Origin: an uncultured Chromatiaceae bacterium
Lineage (GTDB): Bacteria > Pseudomonadota > Gammaproteobacteria > Enterobacterales > Alteromonadaceae
NCBI GenBank assembly: GCA_946482325.1
Contig: CAMLRA010000003.1
Span: 1-64,000, forward strand
Reading direction: 5' to 3'
Length of the DNA: 64,000 bases
Part shown: piece by piece, positions 10,847-20,464 of the stretch
Layout of the letters: each line of letters begins with the position of its first letter
Position numbering within the stretch: the first letter of the stretch is position 1
Made by a program: the position numbers and the translations under genes
Notes under the pieces: model-generated
Told to the model about the DNA's origin: nothing
Database searches by the model: none
Seen by the model: the letters and a program-made list of their open reading frames with translations, nothing else

Positions 10847-11830
10847 GTGAAAAATCGCCTGGCGTGGGTTGCAATTGGTTATCTGCTGGCAATGCCCGCT
10901 GCGGCGGTCTTTGCCACAGAGATTTTTGTGATTAGCCAAATCCGCGTCCCCAAACCTCGTTCTGAACATGACGTTTCCCATCAATACTACATGGAACTGC
11001 TGCACAAAGCCTTGCAAAAGGCTTCAGCCGGCCGGCCTTTACCCGACATTCTGCCGGTGGCTGAAATGGAACAGGGCCGCGCGGTCCGGGAACTACAAAA
11101 AGGCCAGATCATCGATTTATTCTGGATGGGAACTGACCGCGACAAAGAACAACAACTGCGCGCCATTCGAATTCCGCTCGAACGTGGCCTGATGGGCTTC
11201 CGGATGCTGACGATTCGGCGCAGTCAAATAGATAAATTTAATCAGATCAGTAGCCTGCAGCAACTACACAAACTTACGGCTTGCCAGGGCCTGAGCTGGC
11301 CTGATACCAAAATTCTGCAAAGCGCCGGCTTAAAAGTGCAGACATCCCCGGTCTATGAAAATTTGTTTAAGCAAGTAAACGCCGGTCGCTGCGATTATTT
11401 TCCGCGTGGCTTACATGAAGGACAGGCCGAACTGCGCGAGCGCGCTGCTTTGTATCCTGATTTGGTGCGTTATCCCAACCTGATGCTGCACTACCCTTTT
11501 GCTATCTATTTTTTTACCGGTAAACAAAATGAAGCACTGGCGCAGTGGATTGAGCAGGGTTTAGAAATGATGATTGCCGACGGCGAGTTGCTGGCGCATA
11601 TCCAGCAACAACCGCTGACTGCTCATGTATTTCCACTCAGTCAATTCCGCATGCAGCACTGGCTGGAACTCAGCAATCCGGGCCTGAGCCCGGATACTGA
11701 TTTCCTTAACCGGCGATATTGGTTTGTGCCGGCCGACTTCAGTGCATCACAGCTTGATAAAAATTTGCCGACGGTACAGCCACAGCGACAAAGCCCAGAA
11801 CAGCACGACATGCAGCAGCGCAAACACTAA
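10847..11830 (+). CDS. periplasmic solute-binding-like protein
   Basis: 327 residues from a GTG start with GGAG about 10 bases upstream. A signal peptide (ends near AVFATE) predicts periplasmic export. The fold resembles family 3 amino-acid-binding proteins (two lobes, with DLFWMGTDRD and YFPRGLHEGQAE as likely hinge regions). No permease or ATPase gene is adjacent, so it may be a sensor partner or an orphan. The last 28 codons overlap the 3' end of nagX on the other strand and read as a polar, Gln-rich tail (QPQRQSPEQHDMQQRKH), which may be a recent extension. Confidence 0.7.
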   Translation: MKNRLAWVAIGYLLAMPAAAVFATEIFVISQIRVPKPRSEHDVSHQYYMELLHKALQKASAGRPLPDILPVAEMEQGRAVRELQKGQIIDLFWMGTDRDKEQQLRAIRIPLERGLMGFRMLTIRRSQIDKFNQISSLQQLHKLTACQGLSWPDTKILQSAGLKVQTSPVYENLFKQVNAGRCDYFPRGLHEGQAELRERAALYPDLVRYPNLMLHYPFAIYFFTGKQNEALAQWIEQGLEMMIADGELLAHIQQQPLTAHVFPLSQFRMQHWLELSNPGLSPDTDFLNRRYWFVPADFSASQLDKNLPTVQPQRQSPEQHDMQQRKH

Positions 11831-12832
11831 GGATGCTGCCTGCAGTGACAGCAGCGACGACAATGCCGTATAGAGCAAGCCGGCGACTGACTGAGAACCT
11901 TCTGCCGTGCTCCAGCTCAGCCATCGGCCAGTAGCCACTGAAAACATCCAGCTCAGCATATAAATAAACAGCGGATTCGTGCCGTAGATTCGAAGCGGCT
12001 CGGTCAGTTTTGTCGCCTTTCGGATATCCACCAGATACACCAGCGCAGCCAGCAGCCACAGCAATAATCCACTACTTAACGCCACATAAGTACCTGACCA
12101 CAAAGCCTTATTCACCGGCCAGACCCAATGTCCGGCCAAAGCGAGCAGCACTAAAACAGCACCCAAAGCGGCCAAATCCCGCACCGCCTGTGCCGGGGCT
12201 TTGCCTTTCAGACCGGTCGCGACCAGATAGCCAAGCAAGACGTTGACGGTGGCCGGCAAAGTGCTGAGCAGCCCTTCCGGATCAAACGGCAGACCAAAGC
12301 CCTGATAGACATGGGCAGTGCCAAACACGGCCAGATCCAGCGTGCGAACAATATTTTGTTCCAGCGAAAACGGCGCCGGTGATAACTGCAACAAAGCGAA
12401 ATAACCGCCGAGCAACAGCAACACTGCAGCCCAAAGCCCACGTTTGGGCAGACTCAGCACCAATAACGCCGCCAGCGCATAACAGAGCGCAATCCGCTGC
12501 AACACACCGGGGATCCTTAGCGTCGCCAGGTCCGGATGGCTGAGAAAATTCAGCAACAAACCGCAGCCAAACATCAGCAGTGCGCGTTTACCGATTTTTA
12601 TCACAGTTGTGGTGTTGAGCTTGCTGTCTTTCAGCGAAAACGCCATGGCGGCGCCGACAACAAATAAAAAACCGGGAAACACGATGTCGGCAAAGGTAAA
12701 ACCGTCCCAGCGGGCATGCAGCAACGGGCTATACACATGTGACCAGCTGCCCGGTGTATTGACCAGAATCATCAGCGCAATGGCCAGGCCACGCAGCACG
12801 TCCAGTGCATAAAAACGTGCGGAATTTTGCAT
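11747..12832 (-). CDS. nagX: NagX-like membrane acyltransferase-family protein (DUF5009/HGSNAT-like)
   Basis: 361 residues with about ten membrane segments. It begins with the family signature ALDVLRGLAIALMILVN and a downstream FPGFLFVVGAAMAFS. It resembles heparan-alpha-glucosaminide N-acetyltransferase-type proteins, and NagX of GlcNAc clusters in related bacteria. Its role there is not settled; glucosamine acetylation or transport has been suggested. It is the last gene of the minus-strand nag series, 67 bases behind nagP, with GGAG before the ATG. It converges on the binding-protein gene with an 84-base overlap. Confidence 0.85.
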   Translation of the reverse strand: MQNSARFYALDVLRGLAIALMILVNTPGSWSHVYSPLLHARWDGFTFADIVFPGFLFVVGAAMAFSLKDSKLNTTTVIKIGKRALLMFGCGLLLNFLSHPDLATLRIPGVLQRIALCYALAALLVLSLPKRGLWAAVLLLLGGYFALLQLSPAPFSLEQNIVRTLDLAVFGTAHVYQGFGLPFDPEGLLSTLPATVNVLLGYLVATGLKGKAPAQAVRDLAALGAVLVLLALAGHWVWPVNKALWSGTYVALSSGLLLWLLAALVYLVDIRKATKLTEPLRIYGTNPLFIYMLSWMFSVATGRWLSWSTAEGSQSVAGLLYTALSSLLSLQAASLVFALLHVVLFWALSLWLYRRQIFIKL

Positions 12833-12899
12833 TATTATGGTGCTCCGAAAGACAACAGGGCCGACAAAGTCAGCCCTGCTTCACTTTTAACAAAATGGC

Positions 12900-14222
12900 T
12901 TACCACTGGCGTTTTTTATAGCCGCTGAAAGCGTAATACAGGATAAAGGCGTAACACGGGATCATCATCCAGTATGCACCCTGCGCATCACCGGACGCCG
13001 TCGACAGGTAACCATAGACCTTAGGTAACACTGCGCCGCCAGCGATGCCCATAATCAATAAAGCTGAAGCGGTGGCGGTGAATTTACCCAACCCTTCCAG
13101 CGCCAGTGGCCACACCGCTGGCCAAACTAATGCGTTGGCAAAACCCAGCATCGCCAGAAACAACACAGTGTCAGGCACAGTCGGAATGCCGGCCCAGCCA
13201 AATAACACCGTCGACAACTGATGGCTTTCAGCCGAACCAAACATCACCCCGAGCGTAAACAGGATGCCAAACACCGCAGAGCCTTGCAGTGCGCGTGGTT
13301 GTGACAGATATTTCGGAATACAGCTGACGCCGACCAGATAACCCAACACCATAAACACCATGGTATAAGAGGTCAGCGCGCCCCAATGCGACACGTTCAG
13401 ATGCTGACCATACAGGCCAATAGTATCGCCGGCAATCACTTCAACGCCGACGTAAAAAAACAACGCAGCGACCCCCAGCATTAATTGCGGGAACTGCAGC
13501 ACTGAAGTGCGGTGCTCCGGCGCCACGCCTTGCTCTGCCGGCTGTTCCAGCTCAGGCTCCGGTAGTGGCGAGAATTTGACAAAGGCCATCAACGCTAACA
13601 GTGCGACGGTCATATAGATATATGGCGTGACCAGACGATTCGACAGTTCAGCAATACGGCTGGCTTTTTCTTCTTCACTCAGCGCCGCCAGCACTTCCGG
13701 GGTGAATTGATCCATTCCGGTCAGGATCCAGGCGGTGAAAATCAGTGGCACAACCACACCGGCGCCTTTATTCACCAGCCCCATAATGCTGATACGCATC
13801 GCCGCCGTTTCGCGTGGGCCAATACAAACGATATAGGGATTAGACGCGGTTTGCAGAATGGTTAAACCAGTGCCGAGCGTAAACAGCGCCACCAGAAACA
13901 AACTATACAACGTGGTTTGTGCCGCCGGAATAAACAGCACAGCGCCGGCAGCCATGATACCAAGCCCCGCGACCATACCGTTTTTGTAGCCGATGCGGTT
14001 TAAAACCCAGGACATTGGCAATGCCATGACCACATAAGCGATATAAAAAGCGAAAGTAACCCACATCGCCTGCGATTCTGTCAGGTGACACACCAGCTTT
14101 AAAAATGGGATCAAAGACCCGTTCAGCCAGGTGACAAAACCAAACACAAAAAACAGCGTGCCGATGATCACCATCGGCAGCACGGTATTTTTGGGTGCCG
14201 GCCGTACCATTGCCATATCCAT
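12900..14222 (-). CDS. nagP: N-acetylglucosamine MFS transporter NagP
   Basis: About 440 residues with 12 predicted membrane segments, similar to the FucP/GluP/NagP sugar:H+ symporter branch (MGLVNKGAGVVVPLI and LLIMGIAGGAVLPKVYG are typical). It carries GlcNAc over the inner membrane in bacteria lacking a GlcNAc PTS. I prefer the ATG at 14222, because GAGGTG is 5-6 bases in front; a GTG at 14228 would add two residues and overlaps that ribosome site. It sits between nagA and nagX, so uptake and catabolism are co-transcribed. Confidence 0.93.
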   Translation of the reverse strand: MDMAMVRPAPKNTVLPMVIIGTLFFVFGFVTWLNGSLIPFLKLVCHLTESQAMWVTFAFYIAYVVMALPMSWVLNRIGYKNGMVAGLGIMAAGAVLFIPAAQTTLYSLFLVALFTLGTGLTILQTASNPYIVCIGPRETAAMRISIMGLVNKGAGVVVPLIFTAWILTGMDQFTPEVLAALSEEEKASRIAELSNRLVTPYIYMTVALLALMAFVKFSPLPEPELEQPAEQGVAPEHRTSVLQFPQLMLGVAALFFYVGVEVIAGDTIGLYGQHLNVSHWGALTSYTMVFMVLGYLVGVSCIPKYLSQPRALQGSAVFGILFTLGVMFGSAESHQLSTVLFGWAGIPTVPDTVLFLAMLGFANALVWPAVWPLALEGLGKFTATASALLIMGIAGGAVLPKVYGYLSTASGDAQGAYWMMIPCYAFILYYAFSGYKKRQW

Positions 14223-14308
14223 ATTCACCTCTTCGTCTGTTGTTATTATTTGCGCTGACGTTGACGCCAGACTTGTTGCCCTGTGATTGTTCTATGTTGT
14301 CTTGAAAA

Positions 14309-15430
14309 CTATTTAAACGCCTGACCGGCGATAAAGCACTGTTGTACCACGCCTTGGGCGTCAAGCAGTACGAAATCTGCCCGGTAGCCGACAGCGATGC
14401 GACCAGCCTGATCGGCAATACCCAAAAACTCTGCCGGATACAAAGCGGCCATTCGCAGTGCTTCGCCCTGCTCAACCCCCAGCTCAGTGACGGCATACTG
14501 CACAGCACCAGCCATATCCAGCACTGAACCGGCCAACGAGCCGGCATCGTTTGTCAGTTTGTTACCGTCGCGGGTGACTTTGCCGGTAAAAAATGGGAAT
14601 TCAGTAGCGCTGGTGCCGACCGGCGACATCGCGTCGGTGACAATCAGCATTTTGCCGCGTGGTTTCGCCGCAAGCGCCAGTTTGGCAGCGACCGGATGCA
14701 CATGGTGGCCGTCAAAAATAATGCCGCACCAACTGTTGCGGTCTGCCAGTGCCACGCCGACCATGCCCGGTTCGCGCGAAGTTAACGGCGACATCGCATT
14801 ATATAAGTGGGTAAAACCGGTCGCACCGGCCGCCAGTGCCGCTTCCACCGTTGCTCCATCGGCGTTGGAATGCCCCAAACACACTATGACATTTAACGCC
14901 ACTAACTGACGGATTTGGTCAGGTGTAACATTCTCCGGCGCAACAGTGACCAGTTTAATGCCCAAATCGTTACGACCATACAGCGCCAATTCTTCAGCAG
15001 ACAAACCACGGATATGCTCAGTCGGGTGCACACCGCGTTTGGGCACCGACAAATGCGGCCCTTCAAAATGCACACCGAGAATACCAGGCTCATTGGCCGC
15101 GATGGCAGCCGCGATAGCATCCGCACAAGTCTGCATGGTCTCAACCGAATCGGTGATCACGGTCGGTAACATCGCTGTGGTGCCAAAACCGGCATGGGCT
15201 TTGAGCATAGTGCGCAGGCTGTCGATAGTCGGTGCTGTATTAAACAAAGCACCACCGCCGCCGTTGACCTGCACATCAATAAAACCTGGTGCCAAAGTCA
15301 GCTCGCTACACTCAGCCGGTGTGCATGGCTCAATCCGGCTGATCACCCCATCTAAAACGCTGACCCGCACTGACGAATGCCATTGTTCACCGTCAAATAA
15401 TCGCGCAACGGACCACTGTTGTTGTTGCAT
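14309..15430 (-). CDS. nagA: N-acetylglucosamine-6-phosphate deacetylase
   Basis: 373 residues, an amidohydrolase-fold enzyme giving glucosamine-6-phosphate and acetate. Visible motifs are APGFIDVQVNGGGG at the start of the barrel, GVHFEGPHLS with the metal-binding Glu, CLGHSNADG, GFTHLYNAMSPL, and VTDAMSPVG with the catalytic Asp. It acts after NagK and before the SIS-domain deaminase. A terminator-like hairpin separates it from the upstream deaminase gene, so it may be expressed by readthrough or from its own start. Confidence 0.96.
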   Translation of the reverse strand: MQQQQWSVARLFDGEQWHSSVRVSVLDGVISRIEPCTPAECSELTLAPGFIDVQVNGGGGALFNTAPTIDSLRTMLKAHAGFGTTAMLPTVITDSVETMQTCADAIAAAIAANEPGILGVHFEGPHLSVPKRGVHPTEHIRGLSAEELALYGRNDLGIKLVTVAPENVTPDQIRQLVALNVIVCLGHSNADGATVEAALAAGATGFTHLYNAMSPLTSREPGMVGVALADRNSWCGIIFDGHHVHPVAAKLALAAKPRGKMLIVTDAMSPVGTSATEFPFFTGKVTRDGNKLTNDAGSLAGSVLDMAGAVQYAVTELGVEQGEALRMAALYPAEFLGIADQAGRIAVGYRADFVLLDAQGVVQQCFIAGQAFK

Positions 15431-15492
15431 GAAAACCGCTCCTTTTTTCCCGTCCTGTCGAGGCGTTCTCTCGCCATACTACGTCAGGCCCA

Positions 15493-15532
15493 GAAAAAAC
15501 GAAACCATTCGGATCTAATAAATGGTTTCGTT
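15493..15532 (-). terminator. hairpin with T-run between the deaminase gene and nagA
   Basis: Perfect 12-bp arms AACGAAACCATT/AATGGTTTCGTT with an 11-base loop, followed on the minus strand by TTTT. It lies inside the nag series and may reduce nagA-nagP-nagX relative to nagK and the deaminase. Confidence 0.75.
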
Positions 15533-15540
15533 TATTTTCG

Positions 15541-16539
15541 TTAAACTGTTTTAGTGACCTTGTTCAGGCCCGGAGGCGCGTCCGGATTCACGCCACGGCT
15601 ACGCGCCACGGCTTCGACGTCCAGGTAAAAGCGTTGTAATAACAGCAAGGGTAATACGCGCGGATGGCTGGCCAGCTGGCCGTGGTGCAGATGCACCAGA
15701 CTGGCGCCCCGGCTTTGCACTTCGGCGATTTGTGCTTTGTGCGCCTGATATGCCTCGTCCTGAATTGACACATCAATAATGGCGAATTGATCTTTCACCA
15801 GCGTCACAGGACCGTGCAGGAATTCAGCGCTGGAAAAAGCCTCGGCATGAATGCCGCAGACTTCTTTTAACTTCAGTGCAATTTCCCGCGAAATTGCATA
15901 ACCCGGGCCACGGCCCAGCACCACACAATGCTTCACAGCGGCAACTGCTTCCGGGGTGAGCTGCGCCGGTAATTGCTGCGCCTGCAGCAATAATTCCGGC
16001 AGTTGATTCACTGCAGCCTGCAGATCAGCATCGGCCGACCAGACCGCAACCAGCTGTAACAATGCGCTTAAGGTTGCCAGATAGCTTTTGGTCGCGGCAA
16101 CGGCTTTTTCCGGACCGACAAACAACGGCACGACAAAATCGGCTTGTTCTGCCAGCGGTGAACTGGTGTCATTAACCAGCGCCACCACTAAAGCGCCGGC
16201 ATTTTTCGCCATCGCCACCTGGGCCAGGATGTCCGGGCTGCGGCCGCTTTGCGAAATACAGATCACCAGTGCGTCGGTCAGCTGCAGTTGTTTGTTGTAC
16301 ACGCTGGCAATCGAAGGCGCAGCCGGTGCCACCGGCAAACCAATAACACTTTCAATCAGATATTTGCCAAACACACCGGCGTGGTCTGATGAACCACGGC
16401 CCACCATATAAACATATTTCGGCTGACGCTGACGGATCTGCGCCACAACAGCCGCGATCACTGCTGCGTTAGTTTGCAGCTGTTCGCGGATACGGACTGG
16501 GGCTTCTGCGGCTTCTTGCGCCATGATAGTGCTGGTCAT
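15541..16539 (-). CDS. SIS-domain glucosamine-6-phosphate deaminase (NagB-II type)
   Basis: 332 residues with two SIS domains (GRGSSDHAGVFGKYL; VICISQSGRSPDIL; VVLGRGPGYAISREIALKLKE; EAFSSAEFLHGPV), resembling the isomerase half of GlmS without the glutaminase half. In GlcNAc clusters of related bacteria this protein replaces classical NagB and converts glucosamine-6-phosphate to fructose-6-phosphate and ammonia. No classical nagB is seen here, which supports that role. It starts 12 bases after nagK, with GTGAG before the ATG. Confidence 0.92.
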   Translation of the reverse strand: MTSTIMAQEAAEAPVRIREQLQTNAAVIAAVVAQIRQRQPKYVYMVGRGSSDHAGVFGKYLIESVIGLPVAPAAPSIASVYNKQLQLTDALVICISQSGRSPDILAQVAMAKNAGALVVALVNDTSSPLAEQADFVVPLFVGPEKAVAATKSYLATLSALLQLVAVWSADADLQAAVNQLPELLLQAQQLPAQLTPEAVAAVKHCVVLGRGPGYAISREIALKLKEVCGIHAEAFSSAEFLHGPVTLVKDQFAIIDVSIQDEAYQAHKAQIAEVQSRGASLVHLHHGQLASHPRVLPLLLLQRFYLDVEAVARSRGVNPDAPPGLNKVTKTV

Positions 16540-16551
16540 GCGAATCTCACT

Positions 16552-17478
16552 TCATTGATTAGACACGGATAATACTGCGGCTTGGCGTTTTGCCTGCCGG
16601 GCACGGGCGAACCAGACGGCACCAAATTCCGGTGCGGCCTGCGCGGGTGCCAGCAATGCTTGCACCGGCGCTGATAAATAAGGCTGAACTTTGTAAGCAA
16701 GGCCGCCAATTAACGACAACCGCTCTGGCTTGAGGCTTAACAGCCGCAGCGCGATGTTGTCGATATGGCGGGCGCCGGCCTGAATGATCTCGGCGGCGAC
16801 CGCGTCGCCCTGCTCGGCGGCGGTAAACACCAGCGGCGCATAACGGGCAAACACTGTCGGTGTGGCATGCATAAACTGGCTGACAATTTCTAAAGTGCCG
16901 CTGACGCCGAGGGCCTCTGTCAGCAATGCCGTCATCTGAGTCGGCGCGCCAATCTGGTCTTTGTCCAGCAGCACATGATGCACCAGCTGATTGCCAAACC
17001 AGGCGCCACTGCCATTGTCGCCATACGGAAAACCATGACCGCCGACATCAAGGCACTGACCATTCACATCAGCGAGACCACAGGAACCGGTGCCGATAAT
17101 AATGACGGCGCCATCGGCGCCTTTGTGCGCGCCAATGCAGGCAGTATGCAAATCAGTGGTCAGATGAAATTCGGCAAACGGATGCTGCCATTCGGAAAAT
17201 AACTGGAAATATTGCGGCATGTTGACACCGGCCAAGCCTGCGCCGGCGATCAGACGCGACATGTCATTAAAAGTCATGCCAGCAGCCTGCAGTGCTTGCT
17301 GAGTGGCGGTCAGAATAGAATCCGTGGCGACTTTCATGCCGCGCAGTGGATTGGCCGGCCCACCAAGTCCTTCGCCCAACAACCGGTCCGCGGCGTCAAC
17401 GATCACGACCCGGCATTTGCTGCCACCGCCGTCTATGCCTAAATACAATGGGCTGTGCTGCCCTGCTTCGCTACTCAT
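16552..17478 (-). CDS. nagK: N-acetylglucosamine kinase (BadF/BadG/BcrA/BcrD ATPase family)
   Basis: 308 residues from the ATG at 17478 (MSSEAGQHSPLYLGIDGGGSKCR), preceded by GAGGGTG. The longer frame has no family similarity. It has the ASKHA phosphate-binding motif GIDGGGSKCR, a second nucleotide motif IIIGTGSCG, and GGHGFPYGDNGSGAWFG typical of GlcNAc kinases. It would phosphorylate imported GlcNAc for NagA. It is the first gene of the minus-strand nag series, with a LacI-type operator 90 bases upstream. Confidence 0.92.
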   Translation of the reverse strand: MSSEAGQHSPLYLGIDGGGSKCRVVIVDAADRLLGEGLGGPANPLRGMKVATDSILTATQQALQAAGMTFNDMSRLIAGAGLAGVNMPQYFQLFSEWQHPFAEFHLTTDLHTACIGAHKGADGAVIIIGTGSCGLADVNGQCLDVGGHGFPYGDNGSGAWFGNQLVHHVLLDKDQIGAPTQMTALLTEALGVSGTLEIVSQFMHATPTVFARYAPLVFTAAEQGDAVAAEIIQAGARHIDNIALRLLSLKPERLSLIGGLAYKVQPYLSAPVQALLAPAQAAPEFGAVWFARARQAKRQAAVLSVSNQ

Positions 17479-17566
17479 CAAGCACCCTCGTTGCACACCT
17501 TGCGGCTGTCTGTGCCCTGTTCCCAGCCCCATTTTCAGCGCTGTTGAAAAAACCGGCATTTTTATT

Positions 17567-17584
17567 TATGACAGCGTTGTCATT
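17567..17584. promoter_or_regulatory. NagR-type operator between nagK and the hexosaminidase gene
   Basis: TATGACAGCGTTGTCATT has 7-bp arms around a CG-centred middle and matches two exact copies elsewhere in the locus at 17 of 18 bases allowing for the variable middle. It lies just downstream of an A/T-rich -10-like region for nagK and upstream of a TTGACA element for the hexosaminidase gene, so it can act on both. Confidence 0.82.
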
Positions 17585-17608
17585 TTTTCAGTTCAGCATA
17601 TAATAATT

Positions 17609-17637
17609 TTGACAAATAACAAGACCCCTGATTAAAA
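17609..17637 (+). promoter_or_regulatory. promoter of the beta-hexosaminidase gene
   Basis: TTGACA at 17609-17614 is a perfect -35. TTAAAA follows after 17 bases as a partial -10. It leaves a leader of about 165 bases before the start at 17811. Confidence 0.5.
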
Positions 17638-17810
17638 ATCAGACTGGAAATTCACACAGCAGCTGCTGCTTCCAGTGAAACAAAATAAAAATCAGCGAGT
17701 TAGGCCAGTCATCCTGTTGTAACGACTGAGCAGCATCGCTTAAAAAGGAACTGTGGTACCAGAGCGTGATAACACGCCCTAATGTACCACCTTTTGCAAC
17801 AGGACTAATA

Positions 17811-20423
17811 ATGAAGAACACGCAGGTCATTCCAGTCATATTTAGCGCAGCCTTGCTGTCGACTGCCCCACTGCAGGCCCATCAATTTAGTCGGCAGACA
17901 GAGCTGCAGGCATTTGCCGGCAATGCCCGCTTTGAAATGGCTGTTATCAGTAATTTTGCCGCCAAAGCCGGCACATTCTCCGGGCAGCTCCGGCTCAACA
18001 ACAAATCTGCACAAGCCCTCGCACCCGGCCTCGGCAACTGGCAGATTTATTTTCACTCCATTCGCAAATTACAGCTGACCGCGCCGGCCGGACTGACCCT
18101 AGAACATGTACAAGGCGATTTGCACCGGCTGGCACCAACCAAGACCTTTACCGGTCTGGCCGCAGGCGCGGCTCTGACAATCGACATCAGCGGATCGCCC
18201 TATCTGGTGACCTACAGCGATTTTATGCCACGCGCTTTTATTGTTGCCGGCAAACTGCAGCCGGAAGTGTTCAGGAATACCGATACCGAAGATTTTAGTC
18301 AGTTTGTCGCGCCGTTGCGCCGTCCGGAGCAACTGTACCGCTATCAACAACCAGAGCCGGATTTATATAAAGTAGCCACAGCCCAGAGTCGTTTTCAGGA
18401 CAACCTGGCTGTCAATGCACCTAGTACTGCCGACGTCAGTATCGCTGACCAGATCATCCCGACGCCCCGACAGCAAAAGCTTCTCGGCGGCAAACTGCTG
18501 TTAGATCAACAGTGGACTATCCGTTTTCAGGGCCGGTTAAAAGCCGAAGCCGCTTATCTGCAGGATCGCTTGGGCCTCGCCGGTCTCGCGCTAAAAACTG
18601 TACCTGGGCTTGCGGATAAAAACACCAGACAAATCCAGCTCGTGGTTGACCCGGCGTTGACCACGCCGGAAAGTTACAGGTTACGCATAGCGGATAACCA
18701 GATTGAGATCCGCGGTGCCGATAACGCCGGTGTTTTTTATGGCCTGCAATCTTTATTGGCGCTGACACCGGCGCAGTTCAGCAGCATCAGTCTGGCGCAG
18801 CAGGACATTCAGGACAGCCCGCGTTATCGCTGGCGCGGTATGCATTACGATATGGCGCGCAATTTCCACGGCAAAGCGGTCACGTTGCGGCTGATAGAGC
18901 AGATGGCGCGGTACAAAATGAACAAGTTGCATCTGCACTTGACTGAAGATGAAGGTTGGCGGCTGGAGATCCCCGGGTTACCGGAGCTGACCGACATCGG
19001 CGCCCAGCGCTGTTTTGATTTAACTGAACAACGTTGTCTGCTGACTCAGCTTGGCACAGGGCCACATAAATCAGGCTCTGGCAACGGTTTTTACACCCGC
19101 GACGATTTTATTGAAATTCTGAAATACGCCAACGCCCGCCATATTGAAGTGATCCCGGAAATTGATATGCCGGGCCACGCCCGCGCAGCGATTGTGGCCA
19201 TGCAGGCGCGTTATCAGCGTTTACTGAAACAAGGTAAAAAAGCCGAAGCAGAGCAATATCTGCTCAGTGATCCGGCGGATCAGTCGAAGTACATGACTGT
19301 GCAGAACTACACCGACAACTCGGTCAACGTCTGTATGGATTCCAGCTACGCCTTTATTGATAAAGTGGTGTACGAACTGCAGCAAATGTACCGCGCAGCC
19401 GGCTTAAAACTGTCGACTTATCATATGGGTGGCGATGAAGTGGGCGCTGGCAGCTGGACCGCGTCACCGCAATGTCAGGCACTGTTTGCCAAAGGCATTC
19501 CCGGCGTAGCCGGCGTCGCTGACCTCAAACCTTATTTTGTCAGTAAGGTCGCAGCCTTATTACATAGCCGTCAGCTGGCGCTGGGTGGCTGGGAAGATGG
19601 TCTGATGTATGACCCGGTGAATCCGTTTAACCGCGAACAGTTTGCCAATAAAAATGTGTATGCCAACGTCTGGGATAACATCTGGGAATGGGGTTATTCA
19701 GACCGCGCTTATCGACTGGCGAATGCAGGTTATCAGGTGGTGATGTCACACGGCACCCATTTATATCTGGACCATCCAAATGAAACCCATCCGGACGAAC
19801 GCGGCTATTATTGGGCGGCACGTTTCACTGACGCGAAGAAAGTCTTTGGTTATATGCCGGATGATGTCTACGCCAACGCTGACAAAACCCGCAGCGGTGT
19901 TGTGATCAATGATTTGGAACATCTGGTCGGCCGTGCCTTGCCGAAATTGGAAAAGCCGGAAAATATTCTCGGGATGCAGGGCCAGGTCTGGTCAGAAACC
20001 ATCCGCACGGCAGCGCAACTGGAAGAAATGGTCTATCCAAGGCTACTCCCTATCGCCGAACGTGCCTGGCATAAAGCCGACTGGGAAGCAGACGCCAATG
20101 GCAACGCCGTCAAGCCACAGGCCCGCGATCAAGCTTGGCAGCAGTTTGCCCGCACCATGACGCAAAAGGAACTGCCTAAACTGGGACAGGCCGGAGTGCA
20201 ATATTATTTGCCGCCGGTGGGTGCCGAGATCAAAAACGGTGTGTTGTATGCCAACGTGGCCTATCCGGGGCTGACCATTGAGCTGAGTCTGGATGACGGT
20301 AAAAGCTGGAAACAGTATCAGGAGGCCATTCCAATCGCTGCTGGTACTGAAGTCAGACTGCGCAGCCGTGCCACTGATGGCCGTAGTAGCCGCGAGACGA
20401 AACTGCCGGAAGTTCAGCATTAA
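17811..20423 (+). CDS. beta-N-acetylhexosaminidase (GH20)
   Basis: 870 residues from the ATG at 17811, preceded by AGGA. A signal peptide ends near LQAHQ. The domain order is an N-terminal carbohydrate-binding CHB_HEX-like domain (about 30-180), a GH20b-like domain (about 215-345), the catalytic barrel (about 350-760) and a C-terminal Ig-like CHB_HEX_C domain. The catalytic pair is Asp542-Glu543 in HMGGDEVG. It releases GlcNAc from chitobiose and short chitin oligomers in the periplasm or outside. It is divergent from nagK and shares the operator region with it. Confidence 0.95.
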   Translation: MKNTQVIPVIFSAALLSTAPLQAHQFSRQTELQAFAGNARFEMAVISNFAAKAGTFSGQLRLNNKSAQALAPGLGNWQIYFHSIRKLQLTAPAGLTLEHVQGDLHRLAPTKTFTGLAAGAALTIDISGSPYLVTYSDFMPRAFIVAGKLQPEVFRNTDTEDFSQFVAPLRRPEQLYRYQQPEPDLYKVATAQSRFQDNLAVNAPSTADVSIADQIIPTPRQQKLLGGKLLLDQQWTIRFQGRLKAEAAYLQDRLGLAGLALKTVPGLADKNTRQIQLVVDPALTTPESYRLRIADNQIEIRGADNAGVFYGLQSLLALTPAQFSSISLAQQDIQDSPRYRWRGMHYDMARNFHGKAVTLRLIEQMARYKMNKLHLHLTEDEGWRLEIPGLPELTDIGAQRCFDLTEQRCLLTQLGTGPHKSGSGNGFYTRDDFIEILKYANARHIEVIPEIDMPGHARAAIVAMQARYQRLLKQGKKAEAEQYLLSDPADQSKYMTVQNYTDNSVNVCMDSSYAFIDKVVYELQQMYRAAGLKLSTYHMGGDEVGAGSWTASPQCQALFAKGIPGVAGVADLKPYFVSKVAALLHSRQLALGGWEDGLMYDPVNPFNREQFANKNVYANVWDNIWEWGYSDRAYRLANAGYQVVMSHGTHLYLDHPNETHPDERGYYWAARFTDAKKVFGYMPDDVYANADKTRSGVVINDLEHLVGRALPKLEKPENILGMQGQVWSETIRTAAQLEEMVYPRLLPIAERAWHKADWEADANGNAVKPQARDQAWQQFARTMTQKELPKLGQAGVQYYLPPVGAEIKNGVLYANVAYPGLTIELSLDDGKSWKQYQEAIPIAAGTEVRLRSRATDGRSSRETKLPEVQH

Positions 20424-20431
20424 GGCACAGA

Positions 20432-20460
20432 CAGCAGGCCGGTATCAAACCGGCCTGCTG
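20432..20460. terminator. strong hairpin between convergent genes
   Basis: CAGCAGGCCGGT-atcaa-ACCGGCCTGCTG is a perfect 12-bp stem without a T-run. It fills the 41-base gap between the hexosaminidase and oxidoreductase stops and probably separates the two transcripts. Confidence 0.55.
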
Positions 20461-20464
20461 CTAG

